Shown here in pieces: positions 52,823 to 62,129 of a stretch of DNA of 64,000 bases (its first letter is position 1; the number at the start of each line of letters is the position of its first letter). Made by a program: the position numbers and the translations under genes. Source of the stretch: Verrucomicrobiota bacterium JB024 (GTDB lineage Bacteria; Verrucomicrobiota; Verrucomicrobiia; Opitutales; Cerasicoccaceae); the NCBI GenBank assembly GCA_030673825.1, contig JAUTCS010000119.1, forward strand, positions 60,177 through 124,176. Reading direction: 5' to 3'. The notes under the pieces were generated by a model. That model did no database searches and was not told the DNA's origin. It saw nothing but the letters and a program-made list of their open reading frames with translations.

Positions 52823-55800
52823 CTATTTATTATTAAGCAGGCTGTTAAGCAAGCCTTGGACGGCATTGCGGGCCGCATCGTTGGAATTTTCCGGCTGGGC
52901 GGGGGCGGATTCACCCTCGGTGGCCGTGCCGTCCGTCCCGGTGGCGGGAGTCTTCTGCATGCGTCCCTCGTCGCTCTGCTGGACCGTGGCGGCGGCGGCG
53001 CTGAGGAGCTTTTGGTTGAGCTCGGAGAAGTCGGGCTTGGCCAGCGTGCCCTTGAGCGGGAAGGAGAAAGCCTCGTAGAAGCCGTCCGCATCGGGCGTGC
53101 TGGAGGAGAGCATGCGCAGGTCCGAGAACAGCCGCGCCACGTCACCCTTGGCCGCGAGGTTGACCTGCCCGCTAAGCGTCTGCTGCGGGATGGGCGTGCT
53201 GGCCGCGTAGGTCACCTTGCCCGTGCCGTTCATGCGGATCTGTGGACCGGTCAGGGCGAGCTCGCTCAGGTTGATATCGAGGTTCTGCCCCCGGTCGGCC
53301 ACGATGGCGAAGCGGTCATAGTCGATCTGCTGGAGCGTCTGGATGAGCTTCTGCGCGGTCTGCACGCCGGTGCGCTGGTTTTTCTGGAACATCGAGGCGA
53401 TGCCCAGGCCGAGGCTGAGCGCATTGCCCGCGCCCTCCTGCCCGGCGGCGGCGAGCACGCGCAGGGAGCCGTTGGTGCCCGTGAGGTTGAACTTGCCCTG
53501 CACCTTCTGCATGAGGGCGGCCATCGTCGGCCCGGTGCCGGTGGCCGTGCCCGTCACATCAAACATCCCCGTCAGCGGCGGGGTCGTGCCGGGGGCCTCC
53601 TGCACGAGGAACTTGCCCACGTCGAACTGCGAGAAGTTCAGGTTGCTCTTCAGGTCGTAGGGGCTCGCGCCGGGGGTAAAGGTGATGAGCGTGTCGGCCT
53701 TGAGCGGGGCGCCCGCGAAGGTCGCCGCGAGCGGATCGACCGTCAGCCGGTCCTGCGTCAGCGTGAGCTGGAGCGAGGCGTCGTCGAGCCGGTACTTTTG
53801 CGCGTAAATCTTCCCGATCTTCGCCGTGGCCTTCCCCGCGAAGCCGTTCCAGAATGGCACGGTGTCGGCCTGCGTGGCGCTGCTCGCCGGGGCCGGAGCG
53901 GTGGCTGTACCCGGGCGCGAAGTGCCCTGCGTCGTGCTGGCCGGGCGCGTGGTGGTCGTGGCCGGAGCGGAGGCCACGGGCTGGCCGGCAGTGGCTGCCG
54001 CCGTCGGGTTCTTAAAGGCGGCGGCGAGGAGCTGCACGCCGTCGAGGTCGAGCTGGCTGCCCGTCAGGGTGACGTCAAAGTTCTGCACCGCGCCCTGCTT
54101 TTCGAGCTCGGCCTTCAGCGTCAGGTCGGTGTCGCCCTCGGCGGTCTTGAGCACGAGGGGAGCGGTCAGCTCCAGCTCGGACGAGCCCTCGAAGCTGCCC
54201 TTGGCGTCCAGCTTGAGCTGGGACACCTGTTTCATCGGCTCACGCACAAGGAGGTTTTTTACCAGAACGTTCGCGTCAAAGGTGCCCTTGCCCTCGTCGA
54301 GTTCGGCCTGCGCCGTCACGTCGAAGGTCCCGGTGGCGACGTTGTTGAAGCGGACCAGCGCGGGCTGCTTGAGCAGCTGGGCGAGGTCGCCGGAAAGCGT
54401 CGTTTTGAGGGAGGCCTCCGGCTCGTCAGCGGACGGGTCGGCCTCGATGTGTACTTCGCCCTGGGCGAAGGGCACGCCACGCTGGGAGAGCTTGAGCCCA
54501 GTCAGCGCCACCGTGGCCTTGTCCGGAGAATAAACCACGTCCGGCTGTGCCGCGATAGTAAGCGTATCGAGCAGCGGCTGGCCGTCCTTGGTCACGGAGA
54601 GGTCCGCCACCGTCAGCCCCTGTGGCAGGGCGATGTGGTAGGCGCCGTCCCCTTCCCCGCTGACGACCACCTGGGCCGAGAGCGGCTGGCCGCTGAGCTG
54701 GATGCCCTTCAGCCACGGGTCCACGAGCGAGAGCGGGAGCGCGTTCAGCGTCAGGCGCACGAGTTCACCGGTCAGCTCCGGCATCTCGGCGTCCTCGGAG
54801 CATTTCATGGAAAGGGGCTTGAGCATCTCCAGCACGAGGAGCTGGCCCTGGTTGGCGCTGGCCAGCCCGGCCTCGGCCCGCTTGAGGGTGAGGACCTGAT
54901 CCGCCCCGGCGGCCTCCAGGTCCGCCGTCAGCGTGACCTGCCCCAGCCCGGCGAGCTCATCGCGCAAACGCGCGAGCTGGTCGAGCACGAGCCGGAACTT
55001 ACCCTGCACGGTGCCGTCGCCGCTGGTCGTGGCCAGGTCAAAGTCCAGGTTCCCGTCCAGCGTGAAGGCCGGGAGCTTTTCCTGCGGCACGAGCGCGGCC
55101 ACCTGGCCGTCGTTGGCGGCGAGGGTGAGCGTGCCCTTGAGCTGGTTGCCGGAGGGTTCGAAGGTCGCGTCGAGGTTAACCAGCTGCGTCTCGGGCTGGG
55201 CGGCCTCGGCCATGGTGATCTTGTAGGTCTCCGTCTTGTCGGGCTGCTGCGCGAGGTCGGCGGTGAAGGCCAGCTTCGGCGCGTCCGGCACGGCGGTGCT
55301 GTCGCCCGCGACCTCGATCTCCAGCAGGATGCGCGTGAGGGCGGCGTCCTCATTCTGGGTCAAAGTCAGCTTCCCGGTCAACTCGCCGCGCTGGAGCTGC
55401 GCCGCCGGGGTGCCGTCCTCGAAAGCCACATCCACGTTCAGCGCACCGCTGGCGCCCGGCTCGATCCCGCCGCCGGTGACGGTGGCGTTGACCGTGCGCG
55501 CGTTGGGCAGCAGGGCCTGGGCCTCGACGTTGACGCTGCCCACGTACAGTTTGAAAGGCAGCGCCCCGTGGGCGAAAATCCCCTTAAAGGGCTCCAGCTC
55601 GACCGGCTCAGACTTTTCCTTCTTGGCCTGTTTCGCCTCCGCCTGCTGCGCCTCGGCCCGCTTTTCCGCCACGATGCCGGGGAAAACCTCGCTCGGGCTG
55701 CTCTCCTGCGGGATGACCGGGCCCGGCCCCATCGGAATGGACGGGCCGCGGGTGTTGACCACCAGGCCGGTCACCGTCAGGTCCTCGACGCGGACTTCCT

Positions 55801-56071
55801 TCCCGAAGACGTAATCCCACACGGAGTACTTCAGCGTGAGCGCGTCCAGCCCGACGATCATGCCGTCCTTTTTGATGGCGAGGTTCTCGATCTTGACCGT
55901 GCTGAACCCGGCCTTGAAGGCGTCGAATTCTTCCACGGTGACGTGTTTTTCCAATTGGCCCTGGACAATCGACTTTTGTAAGCCGGCACTGTTCAGGAGG
56001 ATGAGAACGCCTGCCACCACAATCAGCACGCAGACGGCAAAGAGAATGAGGAACCACTTTAACAGTTTCAT
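52823..56071 (-). CDS. AsmA family envelope protein
   Basis: This 1082-residue protein starts at ATG 56071 with MKLLKWFLILFAVCVLIVVA, an N-terminal membrane anchor, then an AsmA-like beginning (KSIVQGQLEKHVTVEEFDAF). The long middle is repetitive beta-strand sequence with a Thr/Ala/Pro-rich linker near 740-780. The C-terminal AsmA_2 region contains LTGMFDVTGTATGTGPTMAA and QGKFNLTGTNGSLRVL. AsmA-type proteins bridge or move lipids between the membranes of Gram-negative bacteria. Upstream open frame to 56551 is antisense or wrong-frame to the DUF2851 gene and was excluded. Confidence 0.8.
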   Translation of the reverse strand: MKLLKWFLILFAVCVLIVVAGVLILLNSAGLQKSIVQGQLEKHVTVEEFDAFKAGFSTVKIENLAIKKDGMIVGLDALTLKYSVWDYVFGKEVRVEDLTVTGLVVNTRGPSIPMGPGPVIPQESSPSEVFPGIVAEKRAEAQQAEAKQAKKEKSEPVELEPFKGIFAHGALPFKLYVGSVNVEAQALLPNARTVNATVTGGGIEPGASGALNVDVAFEDGTPAAQLQRGELTGKLTLTQNEDAALTRILLEIEVAGDSTAVPDAPKLAFTADLAQQPDKTETYKITMAEAAQPETQLVNLDATFEPSGNQLKGTLTLAANDGQVAALVPQEKLPAFTLDGNLDFDLATTSGDGTVQGKFRLVLDQLARLRDELAGLGQVTLTADLEAAGADQVLTLKRAEAGLASANQGQLLVLEMLKPLSMKCSEDAEMPELTGELVRLTLNALPLSLVDPWLKGIQLSGQPLSAQVVVSGEGDGAYHIALPQGLTVADLSVTKDGQPLLDTLTIAAQPDVVYSPDKATVALTGLKLSQRGVPFAQGEVHIEADPSADEPEASLKTTLSGDLAQLLKQPALVRFNNVATGTFDVTAQAELDEGKGTFDANVLVKNLLVREPMKQVSQLKLDAKGSFEGSSELELTAPLVLKTAEGDTDLTLKAELEKQGAVQNFDVTLTGSQLDLDGVQLLAAAFKNPTAAATAGQPVASAPATTTTRPASTTQGTSRPGTATAPAPASSATQADTVPFWNGFAGKATAKIGKIYAQKYRLDDASLQLTLTQDRLTVDPLAATFAGAPLKADTLITFTPGASPYDLKSNLNFSQFDVGKFLVQEAPGTTPPLTGMFDVTGTATGTGPTMAALMQKVQGKFNLTGTNGSLRVLAAAGQEGAGNALSLGLGIASMFQKNQRTGVQTAQKLIQTLQQIDYDRFAIVADRGQNLDINLSELALTGPQIRMNGTGKVTYAASTPIPQQTLSGQVNLAAKGDVARLFSDLRMLSSSTPDADGFYEAFSFPLKGTLAKPDFSELNQKLLSAAAATVQQSDEGRMQKTPATGTDGTATEGESAPAQPENSNDAARNAVQGLLNSLLNNK

Positions 56072-56103
56072 GGGTCCGTTAATGTTCCCCCAAAACGCCG
56101 GGA

Positions 56104-57291
56104 TTACAAGCCGCTTTCCAAAAGCATCTGCCAGCCGCCCTGGGACCAGCCGTTGGCCGCCGGGCGGCCCGCCCCGGTGATTTCGGCCTGCGCCAGGAAG
56201 GTCTTCAGCGTCTCGGGCATGTCTCCGGCCCACCAGTGGAACCAAGCCGCGTACAGGTCCGCCCCGGTCTTGACCGCCAGCAGCGGCAGCAGGGCGTCCA
56301 CCGCCAGCGTGTCGAAGCGGCTCCCGCCGATGGCCCCGCCGAGCACCTCCTCGGCCAGTGCCTCCCGCGCCCCCGCCAGTCCCCGGCGGCGCACCTGCGC
56401 GCTCGGGGCATCCGCCGGCACGGCCAGGCCTTTGCGCAGGCCCCACCCGCGCAGGCGCTCGTGCCAGTCGGGCCGTGCCGCCAACAAACTCAGGTACTGC
56501 CCGAGGCGGCGCTTCGGGTGGTTGGGCGGGCGCAGCCCCGCCAACGCCCATTGCCCGGCCATGTCTTCAAAAAGTGCCTGCGCCGAAAACTCCCGCATCG
56601 CCCCCAAGGGATACCGCATCGCCAGCTCCGCCATGGGGGCGCGGTTGCGCCGGTAGCCCAGCACCTCCAGCGCCGTCAGGTGGCAGGCCTGCTCCCACTG
56701 CATCTGCTCCAGGCGCTTGCGGGCAAAGGCCGCCTTCTGCCGCCAGCGCCGCCCGGCCCGCTCCCGCAGCTCGCCCAGGCGCTCCTCCAGCGGACGGTGC
56801 AGCATGACCTCCAGCGCCGCCGTGCGCTCGGTCTGCTCCAGCGCCAGCAGCGCCTCCTCCGAAGCCGTGCTCTCCAGGTCCTGGTTCAGCCGGTCCAGCA
56901 GCACCAGCGTCGGCGGCCAGTGCCCACCCGCCGTGACCACGGGCTTCTGCGTCCCCAGCGGCGGGAACAGGCACACGTGCTGCGCCTCCCGGTCAAAGTG
57001 CGGGTCCAGGTAGTGCCCGTGCAGGAACCAGTCCTGCGGGTAAAAATGCACCTCCACATCTCCCTTCAGCACACGCCCGTCCAACTCCAGCTCGGCCTCA
57101 CGGAAGTCCGGCCCCTCGTGCGTGTTCCAGCGGCCCCGCTGCCGGATGGCCAGCCGCTGCCCTTCGCTCGTGCGCAGCCGCTCCTGCCGGAACTCCCCGC
57201 GCTGCCAGATTTTTTGCAGCACCCGCTCCGACACGGTCACCGTCCCGTATTCGCCCTGGATGTCCACCGTCTCTACCTTTTTCTCCGGCAT
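56104..57291 (-). CDS. DUF2851 family protein
   Basis: This 395-residue protein has the DUF2851 pattern: ERVLQKIWQRGEF at the start, then GRWNTHEGPDFREAELELDG, LKGDVEVHFYPQDWFLHGHY-LDPHFD. The remainder is helical and Arg/Ala-rich. The GPDF and GDVEVH phrases resemble nuclease-like signatures but the function is unproven. It precedes the AsmA-like gene by 32 bp and heads a four-gene minus-strand series ending with the zinc-ribbon gene. Confidence 0.78.
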   Translation of the reverse strand: MPEKKVETVDIQGEYGTVTVSERVLQKIWQRGEFRQERLRTSEGQRLAIRQRGRWNTHEGPDFREAELELDGRVLKGDVEVHFYPQDWFLHGHYLDPHFDREAQHVCLFPPLGTQKPVVTAGGHWPPTLVLLDRLNQDLESTASEEALLALEQTERTAALEVMLHRPLEERLGELRERAGRRWRQKAAFARKRLEQMQWEQACHLTALEVLGYRRNRAPMAELAMRYPLGAMREFSAQALFEDMAGQWALAGLRPPNHPKRRLGQYLSLLAARPDWHERLRGWGLRKGLAVPADAPSAQVRRRGLAGAREALAEEVLGGAIGGSRFDTLAVDALLPLLAVKTGADLYAAWFHWWAGDMPETLKTFLAQAEITGAGRPAANGWSQGGWQMLLESGL

Positions 57292-57508
57292 AGCAGTATA
57301 TCACAAATTATCAAACATTTATTTTCCTCACAATCTACCCGTCATTCATACCGCTTCCTGCTCAACTGGCAACATCGGGCTTGCCAGCACCGGGACGGGG
57401 ACGAATGCTCGAAGACGGTGCCCGTCGGACTGGCTGCGCGTCCGTTGTGCCATGCCCACACATTTGGATTGCACCATATTAATATCGTTTTAAATTCCAC
57501 CTTTTACC

Positions 57509-58861
57509 ATGCCCAAGAACGTTCTCCTCATCATTGCCGACGACTGGTCGCCCATCGCCCGCTGCTACGGCGACACCGTCGTGCAGACACCCCACATCGA
57601 CCGCCTGGCCGCACGTGGTACCGTCTTCACCCGAGCCTTTTGCACCACGCCCAGCTGCGCCGCCAGCCGCGCCAACATCCTCACGGGCCTCTACAGCCAC
57701 CAGCACCTGCAGTTCGGCCACAGCCACGGGCCGCACCACTTCCGTACCGGCGAGGACATCCCCACCCTGCCCGCCATTCTCGCCCGCGCCGGGATGGCCA
57801 GCGGCCTCGCCGGCAAGGACCACATCGCCCCGAAGGAGACCTACCCCTTCACCGCCTGGGAAGTCCCCACCCAGCCGGCCAAGCCCCTTTTCTCCAACCG
57901 CACCATCGCCGCCTGTGCCGACCGCTGCCTGGCCACCGTCGGCCCAAAGGCGTTTTATCTCCAGGCGGCCTCCGGCTACCCGCACCGCGTGGGCGGCACC
58001 TTCGACCCGAGCGTGTTCGAGGAGGACTTCGCTGACATCGACGTGAGCTACGACCCCGCCGAGGTCCCCGTCCCGGCCTGGCTGCCCGACACCCCCGAGG
58101 TTCGCACCGACCTGGCCGAGTACTACCGCTTCGTCACCCGCTACGACCACTTCGTCGGCGACATGCTAGCCGCGCTGGAGCGCTCGGGCCGGGCGGACGA
58201 GACGCTCGTCATCCTCACCTCCGACCACGGCATGCCCTTCCCGGGGGCCAAGGCCAGCCCCTTCGAGGCCGGACACCACTGCCCGCTCATCATTACCCAG
58301 CCCGGCGGCGAGGGCGCGGGGCAACGCTGTAACGCGCTGGTCAACTGGTGCGACATCCTTCCCACCGTTCTGGAGTACATGGACGTGCCCGCCGAGCTGC
58401 GCCCGGACAACCTCACCGGCGCGAGCCTGCTGCCCCTGCTGGCCGACCCGCAGGCCCCCTGGAGCGACGTCACCTACTTCTCCCACTCTTTCCACGAAGT
58501 CACGAACTACTTCCCCTACCGCGTGGTGCGCGGCGAGCGCTACAAGTACGTCCGCTGCCTGGCCTCCGGGCTCAACCTGCCGCTGGGCACCGACCTCTTC
58601 GACGCCCCCAGCTACAAAGCCATCCGCGCCACCGGCGGTTCGCCCCAGCGTACGCTTCAGCGGCTGGAGCACCACTGGCCCGAGGCCCTCTTCGACCTGG
58701 AGAACGACCCGTACGAAACCACCAACCTCATCGACGAGCCCGCGTTGCGCCCCATCGTCGAGGACTACCGCGAACGCCTCACCACCCTGCGCCGCCAGAC
58801 CAACGACACCTGGCTCGAAGTGGACTTCCAGGAAGGCCGCCTCCCCGACTACCGCAGCTAG
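57509..58861 (+). CDS. S1 family sulfatase, heparan-N-sulfatase-like, cytoplasmic
   Basis: This 450-residue sulfatase starts NVLLIIADDWSPIARCYGD, with metal ligands D11/D12, and has SDHGMPFPGAKASPFEAGHH. The formylglycine position is C50 in TPSCAASRANILTG, aligned with the CSPSR of human N-sulfoglucosamine sulfohydrolase; HQHLQFGHSHGPHHF and KDHIAPKETYPF also resemble that enzyme. Its core is C-A-A-S-R, not C-x-P-S-R. There is no signal peptide, so it would act on internalised sulfated sugars. It diverges from DUF2851, and both maturases lie within 8 kb. Confidence 0.86.
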   Translation: MPKNVLLIIADDWSPIARCYGDTVVQTPHIDRLAARGTVFTRAFCTTPSCAASRANILTGLYSHQHLQFGHSHGPHHFRTGEDIPTLPAILARAGMASGLAGKDHIAPKETYPFTAWEVPTQPAKPLFSNRTIAACADRCLATVGPKAFYLQAASGYPHRVGGTFDPSVFEEDFADIDVSYDPAEVPVPAWLPDTPEVRTDLAEYYRFVTRYDHFVGDMLAALERSGRADETLVILTSDHGMPFPGAKASPFEAGHHCPLIITQPGGEGAGQRCNALVNWCDILPTVLEYMDVPAELRPDNLTGASLLPLLADPQAPWSDVTYFSHSFHEVTNYFPYRVVRGERYKYVRCLASGLNLPLGTDLFDAPSYKAIRATGGSPQRTLQRLEHHWPEALFDLENDPYETTNLIDEPALRPIVEDYRERLTTLRRQTNDTWLEVDFQEGRLPDYRS

Positions 58862-58873
58862 CGGTGATTTCGC

Positions 58874-58908
58874 ATAAACCACGGATCACACGGATGGCAC
58901 CGATAAAA
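58874..58908. repeat. Single CCACGGAT-type periodic repeat
   Basis: TAAACCACGGATCACACGGA followed by TGGCACCGATAAAAG repeats CGGAT-like words at about 10-bp spacing, the family seen as a pair at 31422-31507. It directly follows the sulfatase gene. No clear inverted partner is present. Confidence 0.5.
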
Positions 58909-58946
58909 GAAGGAAGCGAGCCTGTCCCTCGCGGCCCGTTCGGAAT

Positions 58947-59636
58947 CTATCTCTTTTTCCATTTCTTTTTCGACGATTTCGGGAGCTTCTCTGACTGAAG
59001 AGCGACATAGTAATTTACGTCCTTCGACAACAGCAGAACCAACCCCAAAATGAATCCGTAGAGCGAGAACGCGATCCCATAGCTAACCTCTGGGTGCTCA
59101 TTGATCCACTTCCAGCGGGTAAAAACGCTGATCACGCCGAGGATCAGAAAAAAGGATGCCACATTTTTCGCCGGTTTCACCCCCTGTTTGATCAGGCTGG
59201 AAAACCACCAGACAACGAGCCATCCCAAGAACACCCAGCCCCAGTTCCTGCCCTCGTTGCGGCTTATTTTGGGAATATCCAGGGCGATCAAAAAGATCAG
59301 GTAAAGCCTCAGCCCCCACTGGGTGATCAGCCGCCCCCGGTTCGCGCTGCGCTCATCGCCCGTTTGCCTTGCTTTCACCTCCACCCAGGAAGCAATCCGC
59401 GGGATGATTTTAAAGGGATAGTAAATAAACAGGAGCACCGACAGAAAGCAGACTGTAGCCCCAATAACTCCTCCAAACACCGCACGAACCAGTGGCAAAG
59501 AAACCTCAGCGTGGTTTTCCTTATAGAAAGAGATGGCCGTAAGCCCAACCAAAAGGGCCATGTAACAGGTAGCGCCCACCTTCAGCGTTTGCTTGCTCGG
59601 GGGCCAGATGGGCTCTTCAGGTTTTTCCTTCGTCAT
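58947..59636 (-). CDS. Multi-pass membrane protein of unknown function
   Basis: This 229-residue protein has about six hydrophobic segments (for example YMALLVGLTAISFY, VIGATVCFLSVLLFIYYPF, WGWVFLGWLVVWWFSSL, SYGIAFSLYGFILGLVLLL) and a lysine-rich C-terminus (SSKKKWKKR). No catalytic or transport motif recognised. Base composition is visibly lower in GC than its neighbours. It lies 10 bp downstream of the permease gene in the same direction and may be the end of that operon. Confidence 0.65.
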   Translation of the reverse strand: MTKEKPEEPIWPPSKQTLKVGATCYMALLVGLTAISFYKENHAEVSLPLVRAVFGGVIGATVCFLSVLLFIYYPFKIIPRIASWVEVKARQTGDERSANRGRLITQWGLRLYLIFLIALDIPKISRNEGRNWGWVFLGWLVVWWFSSLIKQGVKPAKNVASFFLILGVISVFTRWKWINEHPEVSYGIAFSLYGFILGLVLLLSKDVNYYVALQSEKLPKSSKKKWKKR

Positions 59637-59646
59637 GGGAAAGCGG

Positions 59647-60699
59647 CTAGGACAGCACCGGCGCGAGGGCGTTGAGCAGGTAGCCGGTGAGGATGATCGC
59701 CACCGTGGTGATGAGGAAAAACAGCGCGATCAGCGGCAGGCGCATGGTCCGGCGCAGCATGACCGCCTCCGGCAGGCTGAGCGCCGCCATCGCCATCATG
59801 AAGGCCAGCGCCGTGCCCAGCGGGATACCCTTGGCGAAGAGCACCACCGCCACCGGCACAATGGCCGCGCAGCTTCCGTACATGGGCACGCCCAGCAGGG
59901 TCGCGATCGGCACCGAGAAGGGGCCCGTCGCCGCCATGGCGTCGTGGATCAACTCAGCGGGGACGTAGTTGTGGATAAAGGCGCCGATGGCCACGCCGAC
60001 CAACACCCATTTCCAAATCTGGCGGATGACACCAGCGGCCTCTTCCCAGCCGTAACGCAGCCTTTCACCGAAAGCATTAAAGCTCTTCTCCCCCTCGCCA
60101 GTGGCCCCGCCCGTGATATCGCTCTCCAGCCAATGCTCAAGCTTCATCCGCCCGAGGATGGCCCCGGCGAGCGTGCCGATGGCCAGCCCGCTGACCACAT
60201 AGGCAGCGGTTATGGGAAGCCCAAACTCGCCCGCCATGAGAATAACGAGATACTCGTTGATGATGGGCGAGGTGATGAGAAAAGAAAAAGTCACCCCCAG
60301 CGGCACGCCCGCCCGCAGCAGGCTGATAAAGATCGGGATCGACGAGCACGAGCAAAACGGCGTGACCGCCCCGAAGAGCGCGGCGACGAAATTGCCCCCC
60401 AGCCCGCCACCGCTCATCCAGCGGCGCAGCCGGTCCTGCGGCAGGTAGGAGCGCAGCACGCCGATGATGAAGATCATCACCGCCAGCAGCAGGAATATCT
60501 TGACCGTATCGAGGAGGAAAAAGTGGATCGCCCCGCCCAGGCGGGAGTCCTCCGCGAAGCCCATCCACCCGTACACCACGAGATCGAGCAGGCTCTGCAA
60601 GGGCGCGGAAAAGGAGAAGGGCGCGACCTCGCCCAAGGCGGGCACGGTCGTCAGCCCCATCCCTCCCGACGTTGCGCCGGTAGCCGCACTCAGCAGCAT
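59647..60699 (-). CDS. ArsP-like permease (DUF318 family)
   Basis: This 350-residue membrane protein has about eight to ten helices. Two repeated blocks are visible: [20 protein letters not shown] with [20 protein letters not shown], and [20 protein letters not shown] with [18 protein letters not shown]. The TPFCSCSS cysteines are a hallmark of ArsP and related permeases that export trivalent organoarsenicals or other metal species. It overlaps the 3' end of the Cys-rich peptide gene by 10 bp and belongs to an ArsR-led operon. Confidence 0.82.
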   Translation of the reverse strand: MLLSAATGATSGGMGLTTVPALGEVAPFSFSAPLQSLLDLVVYGWMGFAEDSRLGGAIHFFLLDTVKIFLLLAVMIFIIGVLRSYLPQDRLRRWMSGGGLGGNFVAALFGAVTPFCSCSSIPIFISLLRAGVPLGVTFSFLITSPIINEYLVILMAGEFGLPITAAYVVSGLAIGTLAGAILGRMKLEHWLESDITGGATGEGEKSFNAFGERLRYGWEEAAGVIRQIWKWVLVGVAIGAFIHNYVPAELIHDAMAATGPFSVPIATLLGVPMYGSCAAIVPVAVVLFAKGIPLGTALAFMMAMAALSLPEAVMLRRTMRLPLIALFFLITTVAIILTGYLLNALAPVLS

Positions 60700-60866
60700 T
60701 TGCCGCCCTTGTCATCCGAACCGCCCCCGCAGCAGCAGCCCGACTTGGCCTTCTCGTCGGCCTTGGCCTTCATACTCCGGTCGAGCTTCTCGACCAGGCG
60801 CTTAAACAGCCCGGGCTTCTTTTCCGGCTCACAGCAGGACGACTTTTCCTTTTCTTGTGTATTCAT
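60690..60866 (-). CDS. 58-residue cysteine-rich peptide
   Basis: Reading leftward from ATG 60866 gives [20 protein letters not shown], then [20 protein letters not shown] and [18 protein letters not shown]. Seven cysteines occur in three clusters (CC, CCC, CC) in a lysine-rich background, suggesting soft-metal or metalloid binding. The stop codon overlaps the permease start by 10 bp, implying translational coupling. Comparable short CCGG-type peptides accompany permeases of this family in other bacteria, from memory and not checked. Confidence 0.7.
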   Translation of the reverse strand: MNTQEKEKSSCCEPEKKPGLFKRLVEKLDRSMKAKADEKAKSGCCCGGGSDDKGGKCC

Positions 60867-60900
60867 GGTTTGGATACGGTAAAAATGGTATCGTCCGGGC

Positions 60901-61266
60901 TCAGGCCTCCAGCGCCTCGGCGCAGACGGGGTTGGTGCGGCGCGCGTGCGCGGTCACCGCCCGGCGCTTGCGCAGGTCTTCGGCCAAGGCCAACGACTCG
61001 CCCGCGCAATCCTGCAGGCATTTCAGGTTTTCCGTCAGTAGCGGGTGCCCCTCGTCGGCCAGCCGATAGATCATCCACTGAGCGTGCCGCTCGCCCTCAA
61101 CAACCCCGAGATCCTTCATGTACCGCAATTGCTTGGAGATCTTCACCTGATCGGCTTCAAGGATCTCCATCAGGTGGCACACGCACAACGGCCCCTCACG
61201 CAGCAGATTAAGGATGCGCAGCCGCTGCTCGTCACAGAGGCACTTGTAGATGGAGATCACGCTCAT
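60901..61266 (-). CDS. ArsR family metalloregulator
   Basis: This 121-residue winged-helix repressor starts at ATG 61266 (MSVISIYKCLCDEQRLRILN). The recognition region has VKISKQLRYMKDLGVVEGER. The metal-binding helix carries REGPLCVCHLMEIL with C28-V29-C30, the arsenic-type CVC pair; extra cysteines are at C9/C11 and near the C-terminus. It would be displaced by metalloid and de-repress the operon. A TTG at 61287 is in frame but inside the operator. An inverted repeat precedes the start. Confidence 0.85.
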   Translation of the reverse strand: MSVISIYKCLCDEQRLRILNLLREGPLCVCHLMEILEADQVKISKQLRYMKDLGVVEGERHAQWMIYRLADEGHPLLTENLKCLQDCAGESLALAEDLRKRRAVTAHARRTNPVCAEALEA

Positions 61267-61278
61267 ACCGACAAGAGT

Positions 61279-61298
61279 ATATTCCAAAACAAGAATAT
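61279..61298 (-). promoter_or_regulatory. Probable ArsR operator
   Basis: ATATTC (61279-61284) and GAATAT (61293-61298) form an inverted repeat with an 8-bp spacer, 12-32 bp upstream of the arsR start codon. The half-sites resemble ATAnTC-type ArsR operators, which supports autoregulation of the arsR-peptide-permease operon. Confidence 0.6.
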
Positions 61299-61525
61299 CC
61301 AGTCAAGCGAAAATCCTCCAATTAGCGTCGTTTCTCAGACGAAACGAAAAAACAAATCACTCCGGATGACACGGCGAGCACCGGTGAGAAGAAACATCCG
61401 CGAAACAGGCGACTCAAACGCCGTCGCTGAAGTGTCGCATTCGGCTACGCCAAAGCGTTTCCATCCGCTTCCGCCCGTGACCCGTTAGCAGGCCCTCCCT
61501 GGCAGAACAAGAAAGCTCGGAGCAC

Positions 61526-61876
61526 TTAGGCGTCCTGATCGTCGCTGTCGGCGCCCGGTTTGGGCTCCTGCAGTTTATCCAGGTCGATATCCTTGAGCGC
61601 AGCCTTGAGTTCCTTGCCGGCTTTGAACTTGATCACAGCCCGTGTGGGGATGACCACGTCCGTTTCCGGTCGGTTGGGGTTGCGTCCGATCCGGCTCTTG
61701 CGCACCTGCACTTCGAAGACACCGAAGTTGCGCAGCTCCACGTTACGGCCTTCGGCCAACGCGTCAGCGATACAGTCGAGGGTCAGCTGAACCGTTTCCC
61801 GGACTTCTTTTTGCGGAAAATTGGTCTTGTCATAGATGGCAAGCACGATGTCCCGCTTGGTAAGGTTCCCGGCCAT
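61526..61876 (-). CDS. HU/IHF family DNA-binding protein
   Basis: This 116-residue protein begins MAGNLTKRDIVLAIYDKTNF. It has VELRNFGVFEVQVRKSRIGR and the beta-arm with NPNRPETDVVIPTRAVIKFK, followed by AGKELKAAL, the full HU/IHF fold with the intercalating proline. An acidic tail of about 20 residues (KLQEPKPGADSDDQDA) extends beyond it. It is a nucleoid-shaping, DNA-bending protein. It diverges from the ClpX-like gene. Confidence 0.9.
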   Translation of the reverse strand: MAGNLTKRDIVLAIYDKTNFPQKEVRETVQLTLDCIADALAEGRNVELRNFGVFEVQVRKSRIGRNPNRPETDVVIPTRAVIKFKAGKELKAALKDIDLDKLQEPKPGADSDDQDA

Positions 61877-62129
61877 AAGATGTAGTCTTTAAGGTATTTA
61901 GCTCTGGTGCAACGATATTTATGCGATTGGGAATGGATATTCCCCCCCGGTCTTTGTCATGTCAAACTCAATTTAGTTGCCGTCATTCGTCAATCGACCG
62001 TTACTTTTTGACACCGCGCCTGTCCGATTTTTCCCTGAAAGCAACCCGCGGGCTGTGGCAACGACGCCACCGGACACCTCCACCCGCGCCGGGCAAGAAC
62101 CCTTTTTCATCCCTCACCCTCCCTTTTAC

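Noticed and set aside
52856..55981. 1041-residue open frame on the plus strand opposite the AsmA-like gene
   Set aside because: It is antisense to a coherent AsmA protein, rich in Gly/Arg/Leu/His as expected for a GC-rich shadow frame, and has no recognisable motif. Similar long shadows opposite dnaE (8316-9974), pheT (41731-43758) and clpX (62001-63755) were rejected for the same reason.
56072..56551. N-terminal extension of the AsmA-like protein
   Set aside because: The added residues are Gly/Ala/Arg-rich wrong-frame translation of the DUF2851 gene; a membrane anchor begins exactly at ATG 56071.
57292..57508. Possible tRNA or riboswitch between DUF2851 and the sulfatase
   Set aside because: The gap contains short complementary stretches but no cloverleaf, no TTCGA-type T-loop and no riboswitch core I recognise.
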